Source of the DNA: Viscum album
Lineage: Eukaryota; Streptophyta; Magnoliopsida; Santalales; Viscaceae
Assembly: GCA_963277665.1 (NCBI GenBank)
Contig: OY728125.1
Coordinates: 1,717,540,889-1,717,604,888, forward strand
Length of the DNA stretch: 64,000 bases
Direction of reading: 5' to 3'
This document shows, piece after piece, positions 36,721-48,859 of this stretch (positions are counted from its first letter, which is position 1; each line of letters begins with the position of its first letter). Made by a program: the position numbers and the translations under genes. The notes beneath the pieces are model-generated. The model made no database searches, was not told the DNA's origin, and was given only the letters and a program-made list of their open reading frames with translations.

Positions 36721-37862
36721 GTCCACATGGGGGATCATACCAAGATGTATCATTACTTTCATTCGATGGATTTAGATTCTGATTTATTTTCATAGAAGTA
36801 ACATAACATGAGGCCCACTGCCTCATATATTCTTTGCGCTTTAATGACATGATATTTTCACTTAATTGAATAATTTTCTTTTTTAGGTTCAGAATGGCAG
36901 AAGGGAACCCCCAAACAAGAAAAAAACCAAGATTTATTTCAAAAGGGAGTTCACTTTTAATGTTTAACTTTGAAACTCCTTATATTTTTGTGTTGCACTT
37001 TAAACTAGAATTTAATTCCCACACTTGAATTGGGTTTTACATGACATATATAGGAGACTGAGTTTCATAAGAATCCAATGATGCCATGTTTTAGATTTAT
37101 ATATTAATATTATTGAATGAGTAAAATGGATAATTGGTTGATTAATTTGATGATTGAATATTGGAATGAGTACCCATGATTAGATTGAAATAATTGATTC
37201 ATGTAAATGCAATTTCCCTACATTTTCATGTTTTGAATTTTTGAAATTAATACGAATTAATTTTTTATTATTTATCATGCCATGAGTGATTTTACAATAT
37301 CATATTCCCATTCCTGAGAGGATTTCTAGACCAAATATTTCCTTTGTTATCTTGATCATATTTCTTGAGCTATCTTGGGACATGCCACCTTCTAGAACTT
37401 CTGTTGAAACTTTTCAAAGATATGATTGTGAAAAAACACATATAAAATGATTGAGGCGCTATTTTGGCTAGCCACATATTTACCTGAGATCCATTATTAC
37501 ATTTATCCTTCATTATCCAATAGAATCCATACATTTACTTATAGTTTTAATTCATGTATTTTGGTGTCCTTTCATGTGTGTTCATTGGGATTTGTATCAT
37601 TTGTGGGTGTTGTGAGGTGTGCGTCACCATTTTGGGCATTGAATTATTTGAAAATTGGGCATGAGTCATCATTTCATTATGATTCATTCATTTCACTCAG
37701 TTATATTTAAGAAAAGTAGGAGAAAATAATGATGATCTATACAAAAAATTTAAAAAATAGATAAATTAATATATTCCTTTCTGGAGCTTTATTTAAAAAA
37801 TGTGGGAGAACTTTGATTGTATCATTCTTTATAATCATTTATTGACTCATGGCCCATGTTAT

Positions 37863-37871
37863 AAAAGGGGG
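37863..37871 (+). promoter_or_regulatory. polypurine tract before 3' LTR
   Basis: AAAAGGGGG is followed at once by TGATGTTGTG, a plausible plus-strand primer and LTR start. Support is moderate, since the first 0.5 kb after it has no clear partner in the left LTR. Confidence 0.5.
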
Positions 37872-40188
37872 TGATGTTGTGTTTCACATTATCACGGGGA
37901 TTTGAGGGAGGTCCATCCCGTGTTTTCATAAGATTAATCATGAATTCTACTTTAGAGTCAAACCTTCAACTTCTAGCCTTAAATTATTTCAATCATTTAC
38001 CCAACAACTCTATGCCACATAGTCATTTGAAACTTTATTGCAAGTCCTTGTGATTTAATGTTCGTTTTGTCTTTATAATGTTGATAAAGTAGTTCCTTTA
38101 CAAGACTATAGATAAGAAGCATGTTCTCATGATATGAGTATAACTCCACTTTAGTTATATCATGAGGGATGAGTTAAAATATTCAAAAGAGAGGTAGATC
38201 ATGATTTTTCATGTTTAATAATAAAAAATTAAGAAGAATGAATGAATGAAAGGAGTAGCTCCATCATTTTTCAAAGGGGAAAAGAAAAATGCTTGAATTG
38301 ATTGTTTCATTCAAAAATTGGAAATTAAATTGATATTTTTTGTGGAACTTGAAAATTTTATTGGAAATTGATAAATTTCTGATTTTATTACATTGTAAAT
38401 TAAATATTGGTATCAATGTTTCCCTTTTAATTCCATGTTGAGATTTTATTCTTGTGGAAAATCATAGTTTATGTCTGGTGGAATTGAGATAACAAATATT
38501 TTCATCCTTTTTATATTTAATTAAATGATTTAATCACTAAAAATTTATCAAAATGTGTTATTTACATCAATTTTGGATTTATAGGGAGTTTTGAGCTTAT
38601 GTGTGAAAACTGCTTAATTTGGAAATATAGAAAAATTTTAATATCTTTGTTAATTTGGGAATATCATTTAAAATATAAATTCAATTTATGTGATTTATTT
38701 TTTATTGGATTAAATGATTTAGATTCTTCATATTTTTCTTCTGTACTAGTATCTAATTTGGCCATCCAAGGGATCAGAAAATTAAATCAAGTTGGTAAAT
38801 TATTCTAGATGACAAGGAGGACCCCACCTCAATGAATTGGTCATAAATCAGTCAAAACAAATCAAATTAGGGTGATTCTAATTGTAATGGAAATTAAATT
38901 CAATGGTGGAGTTTGAATGTTGACGATCATGGAAATATTCCTTCATTAAAGTGGTACATGGATGCTAAACTTTTGGGGAAAAATTGGAAACATTCACCCA
39001 GAATTAAATCTCATATTGAATTGGCCATATATTATACTACACAGGGAGGATTAATCTGGAATTTTGGGATGAAACGTAAAATATATTTTTTAATATCTTT
39101 AATGAAGACACTATGCTAAAATTCGACCATTAAAGCGTCTTAAAATAATCAATTATTCGTTAGACCGAATTGGAAGGAAATCTTAAAGAGATATTTTGAA
39201 GATCTGAAATTTGAAGACCCAAGGATGGCCACCCTTGACCTATATAAAGAGGATTTCACCCAGGCCAAAGGAGGAGATCAACACCAACATTTTAGATGAG
39301 GACTAGTGACATGATTTTATCTTAGGAATTTTCTTTTCTTTTTTTATTTTTGTTTTCTTTTACATGTAACACATTAATTTTTATATTAAAGATTTTGCCT
39401 TTATTCTACCACCCCTTTTCTCTTCCAATATCGATACCATTCTCTCCCCTCCATATTTCTGTTGTGATTTCTATTCACTTATCCATGTAATGTGCGTAAC
39501 TCGAGTCCCATACCTTAGGGAGCTTTCACGATGTTCTTTATTATAGTGCTTCAAATTGAAAATGTTTTAAATCTATTTGTGGTGGAGGTGGAAATATTGC
39601 ATGGGTGCGGCAGTTTTCTACAACAACACTATTTCCAAATCCATTTATTTTCCTTGATTAATTAATCTTCTCTCCCTTAACTTATTAAAACACTTCATAC
39701 TGTGAATTTGGGTTTAATATAAGTGTCTAAACAGAAAACAATGGAGCCAAGTCTTGTAGGAATAATAATCTCAGTTGAGGTGTTACCCTACATTACTACT
39801 GGAGGATGTGTGATTTGGTGTGCCAGACGCATACTAAAATACCAAAATCAATAATTCAAGGGAATTTAATTTTTGAATGAGTTTAAAAAAATTAAAATAT
39901 TGAATCTAAACAATAAATAAATAATTAATGAACCCGTTTTATAAACCCTAGGACCAAGACCTTTCTTTATAATCTGAATTTTGTCTTCATTTTCATTTAG
40001 AATTAAATTCTAAATTGCATTATTCCAAATTTCCCAAAAACCCAAAATGATTTAGATTAGGTGAATTAGAATTTGTGATTGAACTAAACGTGACACTCCA
40101 TAAAAGAGATGACCCTGATCAGCCACTATGCTGCACTAGGATAACATAGAAATTTTCTTTTTCTAGGCCCCATGACAGGCATGCATCT
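37872..40188 (+). repeat. 3' LTR of the Asp-primed element
   Basis: From about 38450 onwards it is collinear with the left LTR and ends GGCATGCATCT at 40188, matching GGCATGCGTCA on the left. Its TATA-like CTATATAAAGA lies at about 39240. The start is set by the polypurine tract; without it the start would be near 38.4 kb. Confidence 0.65.
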
Positions 40189-43100
40189 ATAAATTGATTT
40201 TTTTTATTTCTTAATGACTCACTACATGTGAATAATAATTAATATAAAGGATATCTATTATTGATTCCCACCCATGCACACATGTCCAAATTATTCATCA
40301 TATATCAATTAATCAATTTACTACAAGAACAATTTTCTTTTCGTCAAAATATCCATATTGAGTAAGGAATAATAATTTATCAGTGCTTCCCCAGATAAAA
40401 AAATAAATTTAAATATAGAACACTATGTATATAAATTAAATAAATTAAAGTAAATAAACATATCCATGATAAATAATATGTATATTTATGGGTAATTTAA
40501 TTTCCACTAGAGTGCTAATAGTTTAGGGAATGTTAATGACTACAAATAGAAAGTGAATGTTAATACTCTCCCTTGTAAAATTTATCAAAAAACATAAATA
40601 TTATGAATAAAAATTGTAACAATATAGAATATACATAGTTCAGTATATGTAAGATAAATGTTTTTACTTTATTGGTGAATATAAATATCGTAAAAGTATC
40701 ATTAAAATCCATCACGAGGAAAATTTACATTTAATTTTTTAAAAGGATTTTATAAACTAAAAGTTCGAAAAAAATTTATAAAAAAAATTTTATATAAAAA
40801 TAATAATTTAAATTAATTATGTAATCTTTAAAACATTTCATTAGTCATGGTGGATGGAAATTCCACCCATGATTTACATATTATGACAATGATTCCATTA
40901 TCTTTTTTGGAAAAAGTCATACGAGCATAGTTTTCAAAATGAGATGATGATTCTACAAATGGTTCCTTATAAAATGCAAAATTGGTTAAAAATATATTTA
41001 TCAAATCATTTTTAAATGGATAAAAAAGATTTTGATTTTTTTTAATTCAGGGATTTGGAATTATATATATTTTTAATTGAATTGAAAAATGATGTTGGAT
41101 TTTCATAAAATAAGTTTATCAATTATTTTATGTACCAAAGTGTGGAAACTGGTATTATTACTTCAATATATCATTTATAATCATATTAAAAGTAAATTAT
41201 ATGGGTTTGTTATAAAATTATCAATTAATATCCTTAAACTAAAATTCATGAATAAATAGTCTCAATGAGAATGATATTGTGAAATAAACCCTTACAAGGT
41301 TATACACATGAAGTGATAATTATCCAATGAATTTTTATGTATATCATCAGGAATCCAAATGAAACCAGTGGAAATAAAATATAACATAATAAAAAGTAAT
41401 TACACACATAATCATATAATATCAATGACGACAATGTAACTTATACCAATGAAAGTAAAGTGTGTTCTAATTTTTTTTACTACTTGGATACTCTTAATTA
41501 AAATCCCCTTGGATTAAATAATTCAAATTGAAACATAATATAGAATAAGTTATTAATTATTATTGATATTACCTATCAATGGTTTACTATATACTCCTTA
41601 TAAAATAATCTAGGTGCATAACATTAAAATATTCCCCAATGAAGAGAAATTATGATGATGTCCCATACCAAGATCATATCATTGAAGAGGGGACTAATAA
41701 ATGAATTTATTATGTTTATAAATTATAAATACACATAAAAATATGGATATAAATAATAAAAAACTACTTTAATTACACTCTCAATCATTCCCTTCCATAA
41801 TCAGTAAAGTATAATTTTAATCTAAGGAATAGAAATTGAGTTATGAAATCCATTTCCACCCATTTCATTTTGGTTAAAGGAGATTAAAAGTAATGTATAG
41901 TGTCTTTTAATGGGATATAAACTTATAAAAGATCCTTATTAATATTTATAGTAACATATATTATCCTTTTATTACATCTTATCACCCTTTTGTTAATAAT
42001 CATTTTTTCATTGTTTCAGTTTCTAATTGTCGTATTTTATCATGCATGTGTTATTTTGAAAAACAAGGTTCATATGAATATTATTTAGAAATATAATCTT
42101 GAAAATAATAATCTTGAAATAATTTTCCTATTCTTATATCAATGATAAATTTAAATCCAATAATAAATGAAGGTTTTGAAAAATGCATTATGATACAATA
42201 ACAGAGACAGTGGGCAGTTTGTATGCAAGAGTAACAATTACATTATTTTGATGATTGTTATAAAAAGGGGTTAATTAATAGTTTTTCCATATAGAATGAT
42301 AAATATATAATATATACCATATATATATATAATAAATTTGCTGTTGTGATGAAAAGAGATTCACATAACTTTATGATGGCGGTAGTCAACACATGCGCGA
42401 ACGTTGTTATAAATTTTCATTATAAAAAAATAAAATGATATATTATAATGGAAAAAGGAAAAATATTTCATTAATATAATAAATATTTATGTATATGAAA
42501 TTAAATTTAACCTTATTACATTCTATTAAATTCATTACTGAAAGTTTAATCACATCATTTCACAAGGCAGTAGTTCACCATACACCCAAGCGACTTTATC
42601 GTATCCCTTACAGAATAAAAGGTAATAAAAGGTATATAAAAAATAATTAATCCATAGATATAATTTATTTATAAAAATTATATATATTATTTAAATCCAT
42701 CATCATATTTAATCATGAGAGGATGTAATGTAAGAATGAATGAAATTAGTTCTCATGGAGATAGTTTGATAGAAACTTGATTGATGATTTCATAACCCAT
42801 ACGATAGAACTGGATATGGTTTTAGGTCCAATTAAAATAAAATAATATTATTATGTGTAAAATTATAAGGTTATAATATTATCATGGTTTAATATTAATT
42901 TAATTTGTTGGATGATTAAATAAAATAAAAATAATCATTGAATAATATTGATTTTTCTTTATATAAACTCCAATGATTTAAAACAATCCTTCCGAGATTA
43001 GATTTTGGACATAAATAAGTTTTAAAAGATTTGGGAATAGAATTTGGGAAGTTATTATTATAGGTATTGTCTCAATTTTTTTTTATGTTGTGAATAGTAG

Positions 43101-44171
43101 AGGATAGTGGGTGGCCTTTTATAAATGTGGTGAGTTTTACACCTATAATGTTTTGAAAGTAGAAGGTGAAACCAGAGTATTCACCTTTAAGAAATGGTCC
43201 AAATTAGAGTATACTAGATAATTAGTCATGATGTGGTATACATATTTCCATAAATATTATTTTATATAATTATTTGGGTCATTTTGATCTTTATTGTTTT
43301 AGTTAAACCCCCGATTAATTCCTTTTTACTATAATCATGTTATTTTTATTTCTATTTTCAACAATAATTTATTAAAAAATTATGTTTACCTTATCAAGAA
43401 ATATATATTATTATTATTAAAAATAGGGAATCTGATTTTGAAAATTCAATTCAATGAAGTTTCAAAATTAATTTAAAATTAATCCCACACAAGTAATGAG
43501 AAAATCCATTTTAAAAGAGAAAATAGTCAAACGTTTATAATGTTTTGTTTAAAACAATTCACTATTAAAAATGATTCCAATGACCAAAATTAAAGTCATT
43601 GATAAATAAATAAAGTAATATTATTTTAAAACCAATTTAATATATCATTTAATTTAATTAAAAATTTAAATTTAATGTTAGTTTTTAATTAAAATTCTCT
43701 ATTTTCATAATTGATCGAAAAATGAACCATTTTAAAAATTTGAAAAATTCACGATAAGATAATTTTGATTTTATTATTTAAAAAACCTAGTTCATTTTAT
43801 AAAATAATTTCCCCAAAAATTAGTAATTTTTTTTAATTATGTTTATAAGGGGTGACTAAACAATCTTCTACCAAAAATTTAATTTTTTCATTCAATTTTT
43901 CTTGTCTTTTAAAAGAATATGATATTTTCAAAAAAATAAAAAAATTATTTACATAATTTAGGAAACAAAATTTATATTTAAAAATTTTATGCCTAGATTA
44001 TAATGTTTTACTATATTAATTTCCATTTAGAGTTGTGGTTGTGTATTCCATAAGAAGTTAATATTATTTAATTTAAAAGGAGTATATTTCATGGTTTGTT
44101 TAAGCTCATTATTCTGTGTCACATACGCTGTAAAAACCAATGTTTTTATTATAATATATCTCTATGTTACA
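40189..44171 (-). repeat. long LTR segment C with array, minus orientation
   Basis: The right edge on the minus strand is TTATTAAATGTGGGAGGAA followed by TGTAACATAG at 44171, closely parallel to the junction at 22729. Its last 2 kb are collinear with 28.0-30.12 kb. The Asp-primed element abuts it on the left, so it probably inserted into this LTR. No coding content. Confidence 0.5.
42180..42840. repeat. four-unit array of about 185-bp modules (copy 2)
   Basis: Cores near 42203, 42376, 42563 and 42755 (steps 173, 187, 192) match the cores of copy 1, for example GATGGCGGTAGTCAACACATGC against GTGGAGGCGGTAGTCCATGC. AT-rich spacers separate them. Equal unit number and spacing in both copies shows the array predates the duplication of the LTR. 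Confidence 0.7.
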
Positions 44172-44190
44172 TTCCTCCCACATTTAATAA

Positions 44191-44756
44191 ATAGCTTCAG
44201 TGAATTTTAAACATGATCTCAGTAATCAAGTGTTTCCCATTTTTTAACACCATTACTAAGAAACAACATCATAATAATGGTAAATAGAATATCCTTTTAA
44301 TAAGAGTGAAAGGGATTGAAAAAGTTCATATGGAATAAATCATAATTTTGTGTTTAAGTAGGGGAATGTTATTGGAATGTGTACCTAAATAAATTAAATA
44401 AAATAATAAATACGTATAGAGAGTTAATGATTTTATTGATTAGAATAAAGTGAATGACTAGTGGAATGTTAAGTGACTCATTACCACAAATCTGTGATGA
44501 TTTAAAGGAAAATTTTATTTAATGGATATTATTGTAACAACATATCATTTTGTTAAATATTATTTTCCAAATTTGATGAATTATTTTACAAACAAATAAT
44601 ATGAGGAAATATATTTACTTGATATGTTTCTATTTCATAAGAAGAAAATACGCCAAAGTAGGATTATGTTATGGTTGAAACAGTCACTATATCATTTAAT
44701 GATGGTTTTGAAAAATTGACGCTGAATCATGGGTTGGAAACAATTTCATAGAATAT
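44191..44756 (-). other. remnant interior of element C
   Basis: Right of the polypurine tract, the sequence keeps similarity to the interior start right of 22748 (shared AACATG-x-TCT-x-AGTA pattern). It then runs into the 5' LTR of element D, which appears to have inserted here. No domain is visible. Confidence 0.35.
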
Positions 44757-46779
44757 TTTAAAAAATTTCAGACCTGGGATTTCTTTCGAGCTATTTATTA
44801 TTATTTTTTGGTCTACATTTCCCCATTGGGATTTCATTTTTTGAAGAAAATGATAAATTTTGGGTGAACAACATGGTGCACGAAGTGGGAACATGGTTTG
44901 GCAAACCATGAGACCTTGAACAAATAACCATTCATCCAAGTGGAATTTCTAGATAGGGTAATATTTCATGAATAACATGTGGTATAAAAATCATGCGGGC
45001 TAACCGTGTGACATGCCCTTCATGGATAGTAAAGGAAGCATGTTTGACACACTGTTTGGAAACCAATGTGCACTATCCATGTCCTTTAAAATTTGGGTTT
45101 TATATTTTCACTATCACAAATTTTTAACCATAAACCCTCAATTTAATGCCCCCTCAAAATTTCCAACCCTAAACGCCTCTCCCTCTCTTTCCTCTTCCCT
45201 TGGAGCTCCATTTTGGTGGTGGATATGGAGAGATTTATCCTCGATTCTCCAAGTAAGTCTCCTCCTCTCTTGGTTTCTCCCTCTTTTGTAGGGGATTATT
45301 CTTCTTTATTTGTGTGTTTTTATCTCTAGTGGGTTATTTGTTCTATTTAGGGTTAGTTCTTTATTTTTAGTGGTTAATATCAATGTTTTTGGTTGGATCA
45401 TGACTTTATAGGGTTTACTTTAGGTGTTGTTGGTTTCCAATGAGTTCCATAATTTCTTCAGTCACGGTAGTTGGCTCTAGGATTAAACATTGTTTGATTA
45501 ATTTAATATGATTTCTTTGGTTCATATTTATATTCTATGGATTTTGTATGAGGTGAAAATTGTGTTTTTTTAAATTATAAAAGGTTCTTTGATGATAAAA
45601 ATAGGGTTTTAAGGAAATGTGTTATATTCCATGTATGTTTCATTTGTACCTCCATGTTTTTTATATTCATTTTAATCGATAAAATATGTAGAGGGTGAGA
45701 AGCATATTTTGAAATTTTTTTAGTGTGCATTGTGTTTCAAAATGGCGTTTAAATGTTGAATATGTGGTTTATCATGCGTACTATGGTGTTTGGTTTATGT
45801 ATATATAAAAATGACATTGTATGTGATATGTGGAATGTGAAATGACCACAATGATAATCCAAGGTGACTAGGTGGGTGGAATGGGACTATTATGCAAGTT
45901 ATTACAATGTATCTTCAGCCTAGATTCACTTATATGGATTGATGATGGCAACACTAACTAAATATCGATGATGATTAGACACCACTAGAATTTTGGATGT
46001 TTCACCTCTCTAGTGGCTCGTATATGAAGACATAGATGTTTGTGGTTTCTATACTACTAGTCACTGAGATAAAATGGATCTAGGGTGCCACTATTAACTA
46101 GTGCTTATATAAATCTTCCAGGACTTAGTTCTCCCATGTGATATCGTACACACCATCAGCATATGGTGCTTCTAGTTGGGTATTCAAAAAGAAATAATGT
46201 TTTACTTTTAATATGTTTTCTATAAAGAATATATATGTCTCTCTCTACAAAACCTGAATTTTATTTTTTATTGTATTTTACCTATCATGGATTATATTTT
46301 TTGGGTAGAATCATATTGAGAATTGGATCACACCCTATTTATACCATTGGGTGTATGTAGATTTCATAATGTTTGATACAAGTAAAAGAAATATGTTTGG
46401 AGATGATAGTTCATAATTCTAGTGGTCTTTTATTCCATGTGATGTGATAGTGGCCTAATAATGATGATCCTTTTATCATATGGTGGTTTTTGATATAGTT
46501 TTGTTGTTCCCATTTTGTTGTATCCCGTTTTGGTTTTGGTTTAAGTTATAATATTTGAATTTCAAAACTATTTTGTCATTTGTTTTCATGGTTAATCATT
46601 TTATTTATTTATTATGGTTCATTTTTGATGGTTTTATAAATGGTATAAATCATTCCCATGTAATATTATTGATACCCATGCACTATTTTCCAACCCATGG
46701 GGATCAGGAATTCCCTTTAGGCAATGCCACATACTAGGCCTGGTGTCCATTTGGATGGCTCTCTAGCTAGGTTCTTGAA
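44757..46779 (+). repeat. chromovirus D 5' LTR
   Basis: Collinear with 60358-62245. Shared blocks include AAATTTTGGGT[GA]AACAAC followed by ATGGTGCAC, GCTCCATTTTGGTGGTGGAT, CAAGTAAGTCTCCTCCTCTC, TACTATGGTGTTTGGTTT, TAGTGGCTCGT and CCCATGTGATATCGTAC. It ends just before the primer site. Confidence 0.8.
45193..45280 (+). promoter_or_regulatory. highly conserved LTR block with splice-donor-like sequence
   Basis: GCTCCATTTTGGTGGTGGAT to TCTCTTGGTTTCTCC is almost unchanged between this copy and 60805-60890, while flanking LTR sequence is strongly diverged. It contains CAAGTAAGT, a good match to a plant 5' splice site. It may mark the transcribed leader (R/U5); function is inferred. Confidence 0.4.
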
Positions 46780-46783
46780 AAAA

Positions 46784-46795
46784 TGGTATCAGAAG
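46784..46795 (+). promoter_or_regulatory. primer binding site, initiator tRNA-Met type
   Basis: TGGTATCAGAAG matches ten of the twelve bases of the usual plant site TGGTATCAGAGC and lies immediately after the 5' LTR. Confidence 0.85.
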
Positions 46796-47141
46796 AGGTT
46801 TTCTAATTAAGGTCATCATATTTGGGATAAATCTATATAGACTGGGGATAAGACAATTGAGGCTCAATGTTTCAATTTAAAGTCGGGTACCCAGTCTAAA
46901 AACCTTGTGATAAGACTCGAGTCAGCATGGGCTATTGGATTTTTTATTTGATTTATTCTCTAGGTGAGATGTGTTGGCTAGTGATTACATAGAGACAGAG
47001 TGTAGGGGGTTCATTTGGTTTTTTTTCATTTTATTGAGATGAGTTTGATTTGTTTGGATTTAGGGAATGTTAGGATTTTTTTCATTGTTAAAACTTTTAA
47101 AATGGAAATATCGATGCTTTTCTTGTGATTTGTTTAGCAAG

Positions 47142-48010
47142 ATGCCTTCCTAGAGAGTTCCTGTGTAGCCTCCAGAAGTGGATGGATTTTGTTATCCCTC
47201 AACCATTGATCAAAGAGTAGTTGAATATATTGAATAGTTATCCATGCATTGGGATAGGGAGTGGGTTCTGGTCCTGTACTAGTTAGAGAATATGAATGGG
47301 TTCCTCAAAAGGATAAAGCTCAAGAGTTCTTTAAGAACATGCCTCCATCCATTATAGGAAATGTGTTGCCTCTAGAAGTAGAGGAGTGGATTGAATAGAT
47401 GGAGAGTATGTTTTAGTTTCTCAACAATCATGAGGAATTAAGGGTTAAATTCAGCTCATTCTTGATTGGAGGACCCAGTTAATGATGAAAGGGCTTTGTG
47501 GTTCAAAATAGGAGGACCGAGAAGATGATTTTTATTGATCGCGAGATATTTATAAATGAGAATTGTTGTCCTAAGGCTTTCGCTTATTCCAGATCATGTG
47601 AGTTCATGGATCATTCCAAGAGAGACAGTGTGGTGATGGAAATACAATCTCTTTTCTGAGCTAGTGTGGAATACACATGAGATCTTTTCAAATGACCAGA
47701 TGAAATCTTGGAAGTTTTAGATGGGGATACGAGCAGAGATTTATTCTCAGGTTTTTCTGTTAAAGATGATGTCCTAGTCAATGGTGGTCGATCATGCTTT
47801 CAAGGTTGATATTGGTAAGAAATAAAAGTTTGGGTTCTCTAGAGCTGTGTCATCTTTAGGTAGTGGAAGCTTTTGAGAGAAAAGGAGGATTTGGGACGAG
47901 CAGGGGAAAAGGGAGGTGGTAGTTAAATCCACCCTTCTCTATAAAATTCATATACGACATCTGATGTAGGGTCAATTGTGTTCCACCAGTGTAGGATGGT
48001 AGGGAACATA
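47142..48010 (+). pseudogene. gag: chromovirus D gag, decayed
   Basis: The likely start ATG at 47142 gives M-P-S-stop-R-V-P-V, close to the M-P-P-R-R start of many plant chromovirus gags. GNVLPLEVEEWIE near 47360-47395 and FLNNHEELRVKFSSFLIGG near 47415 match the capsid pattern (E-x-W-x-x-x-M-E, then a helix before the A-x-x-W-W block). A degenerate zinc knuckle FHQCRMVGNI lies at 47981-48010, where C-Y-x-C-G-x-x-G-H-x is expected. Many stops and frame changes are present. Confidence 0.65.
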
Positions 48011-48334
48011 TAAGCTTTTTACAAATCACCTACCAAATTCTATCACTGATGTGGAGCGATAGGTACCTTTTAATGATTCAATAGAGGCATGCGTTCTTAT
48101 TAGAGTGGAGAAAGATCTATAGCCTCTAGATGGTTTTCGGCCTAGTATGAACCATCCATGGCACGAGGTTCTCAATTTGGTGGTTGTACCGGAAGGTATA
48201 TGTCATCTTTTTTTAGAACCAGTTAGTGGATAAACCTAAGTCGAGTGGTCATTCTTTGGTCATGGTTGATGTGAATTATCTTCATGCAATGGATCATGCA
48301 ATGATAGGACTAGATGTAGATTCTTTGGTATTTT

Positions 48335-48430
48335 GAGGATCATTTTGAATGAATCATCAATAGTTAATGTCCTATTCGATATCAGAGCTTCTATTTCATT
48401 AATAACTACTAGTCTTGTGAGCATATTGAA
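48335..48430 (+). pseudogene. pol: chromovirus D protease, decayed
   Basis: The plus strand reads VNVLFDIRASISLI at 48363-48404 and continues TTSLVSILNLE. This is the retroviral-type aspartic protease active-site block (V-L-F-D-[ST]-G-A-S-H-S-F-I) with Ser/Thr-Gly replaced by Ile-Arg. The catalytic Asp remains but the glycine is lost. The D-V-I-L-G-M-D-W-L block downstream is barely traceable near 48575-48600. Confidence 0.7.
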
Positions 48431-48859
48431 TCTTGAAACATTATATTATTCCATATTCGATGTATTTTGTAAAGCCCCTCAAGACAAGATAGAGTAGGAT
48501 CTTAGGTGTATATCCTGTTCCCTCACCCTTTTAGGGGTCTAAGTAGAATGGTATTTCCAGTTCATTGAGATTGACTTATTTGATGTAATTCTTGTCATGC
48601 ATTAGATAGTGTGTTTCTAGGAATTCAATGACTGTTATCAGTGGTGGGTGAGTTTCGTGGAACCTAAAGGTATACCCATGTTATTAATGGTGAATGAGAT
48701 CCTCAATCAGGTAGTACATGACCCCCACTCTCAATTTTGGGTAATAATTTTATTCATTTATTATCAATCATGTTGGAGAATGATGTTAGTTCTCTTGATG
48801 GAGGATTACCTCCTATGGTGGATGAGTTACCATAGTTATTTCTTGACGACTTTTCAAGA

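Larger units (their letters stand above)
33600..40188 (+). mobile_element. non-autonomous LTR retrotransposon with Asp-type primer site (Tat/Athila-like)
   Basis: Two collinear direct repeats (about 33.6-35.4 and 38.4-40.19 kb at least) flank a 2.46-kb interior. The left one is followed by AGGTGCCGTTACCAGGGA, a 14-of-18 match to TGGCGCCGTTGCCGGGGA, the primer site typical of plant Athila and Tat lineages. The right one is preceded by AAAAGGGGG. The interior shows no protease, RT or integrase, only a decayed acidic frame. The left limit is uncertain, because the first 0.5 kb of the right repeat has no clear partner on the left. Confidence 0.75.

Noticed and set aside
37447..37710. Plus-strand 87-codon frame as a membrane protein
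   Set aside because: Hydrophobic stretches are composition-driven, the segment lies at the end of a retroelement interior, and no motif is present.
45013..45291. Plus-strand frame ending in a Phe-Trp-Trp-Trp-Ile motif, also present at 60570-60830
   Set aside because: Both are the same block of the two D LTRs. The similarity reflects LTR duplication, and the frames differ upstream.
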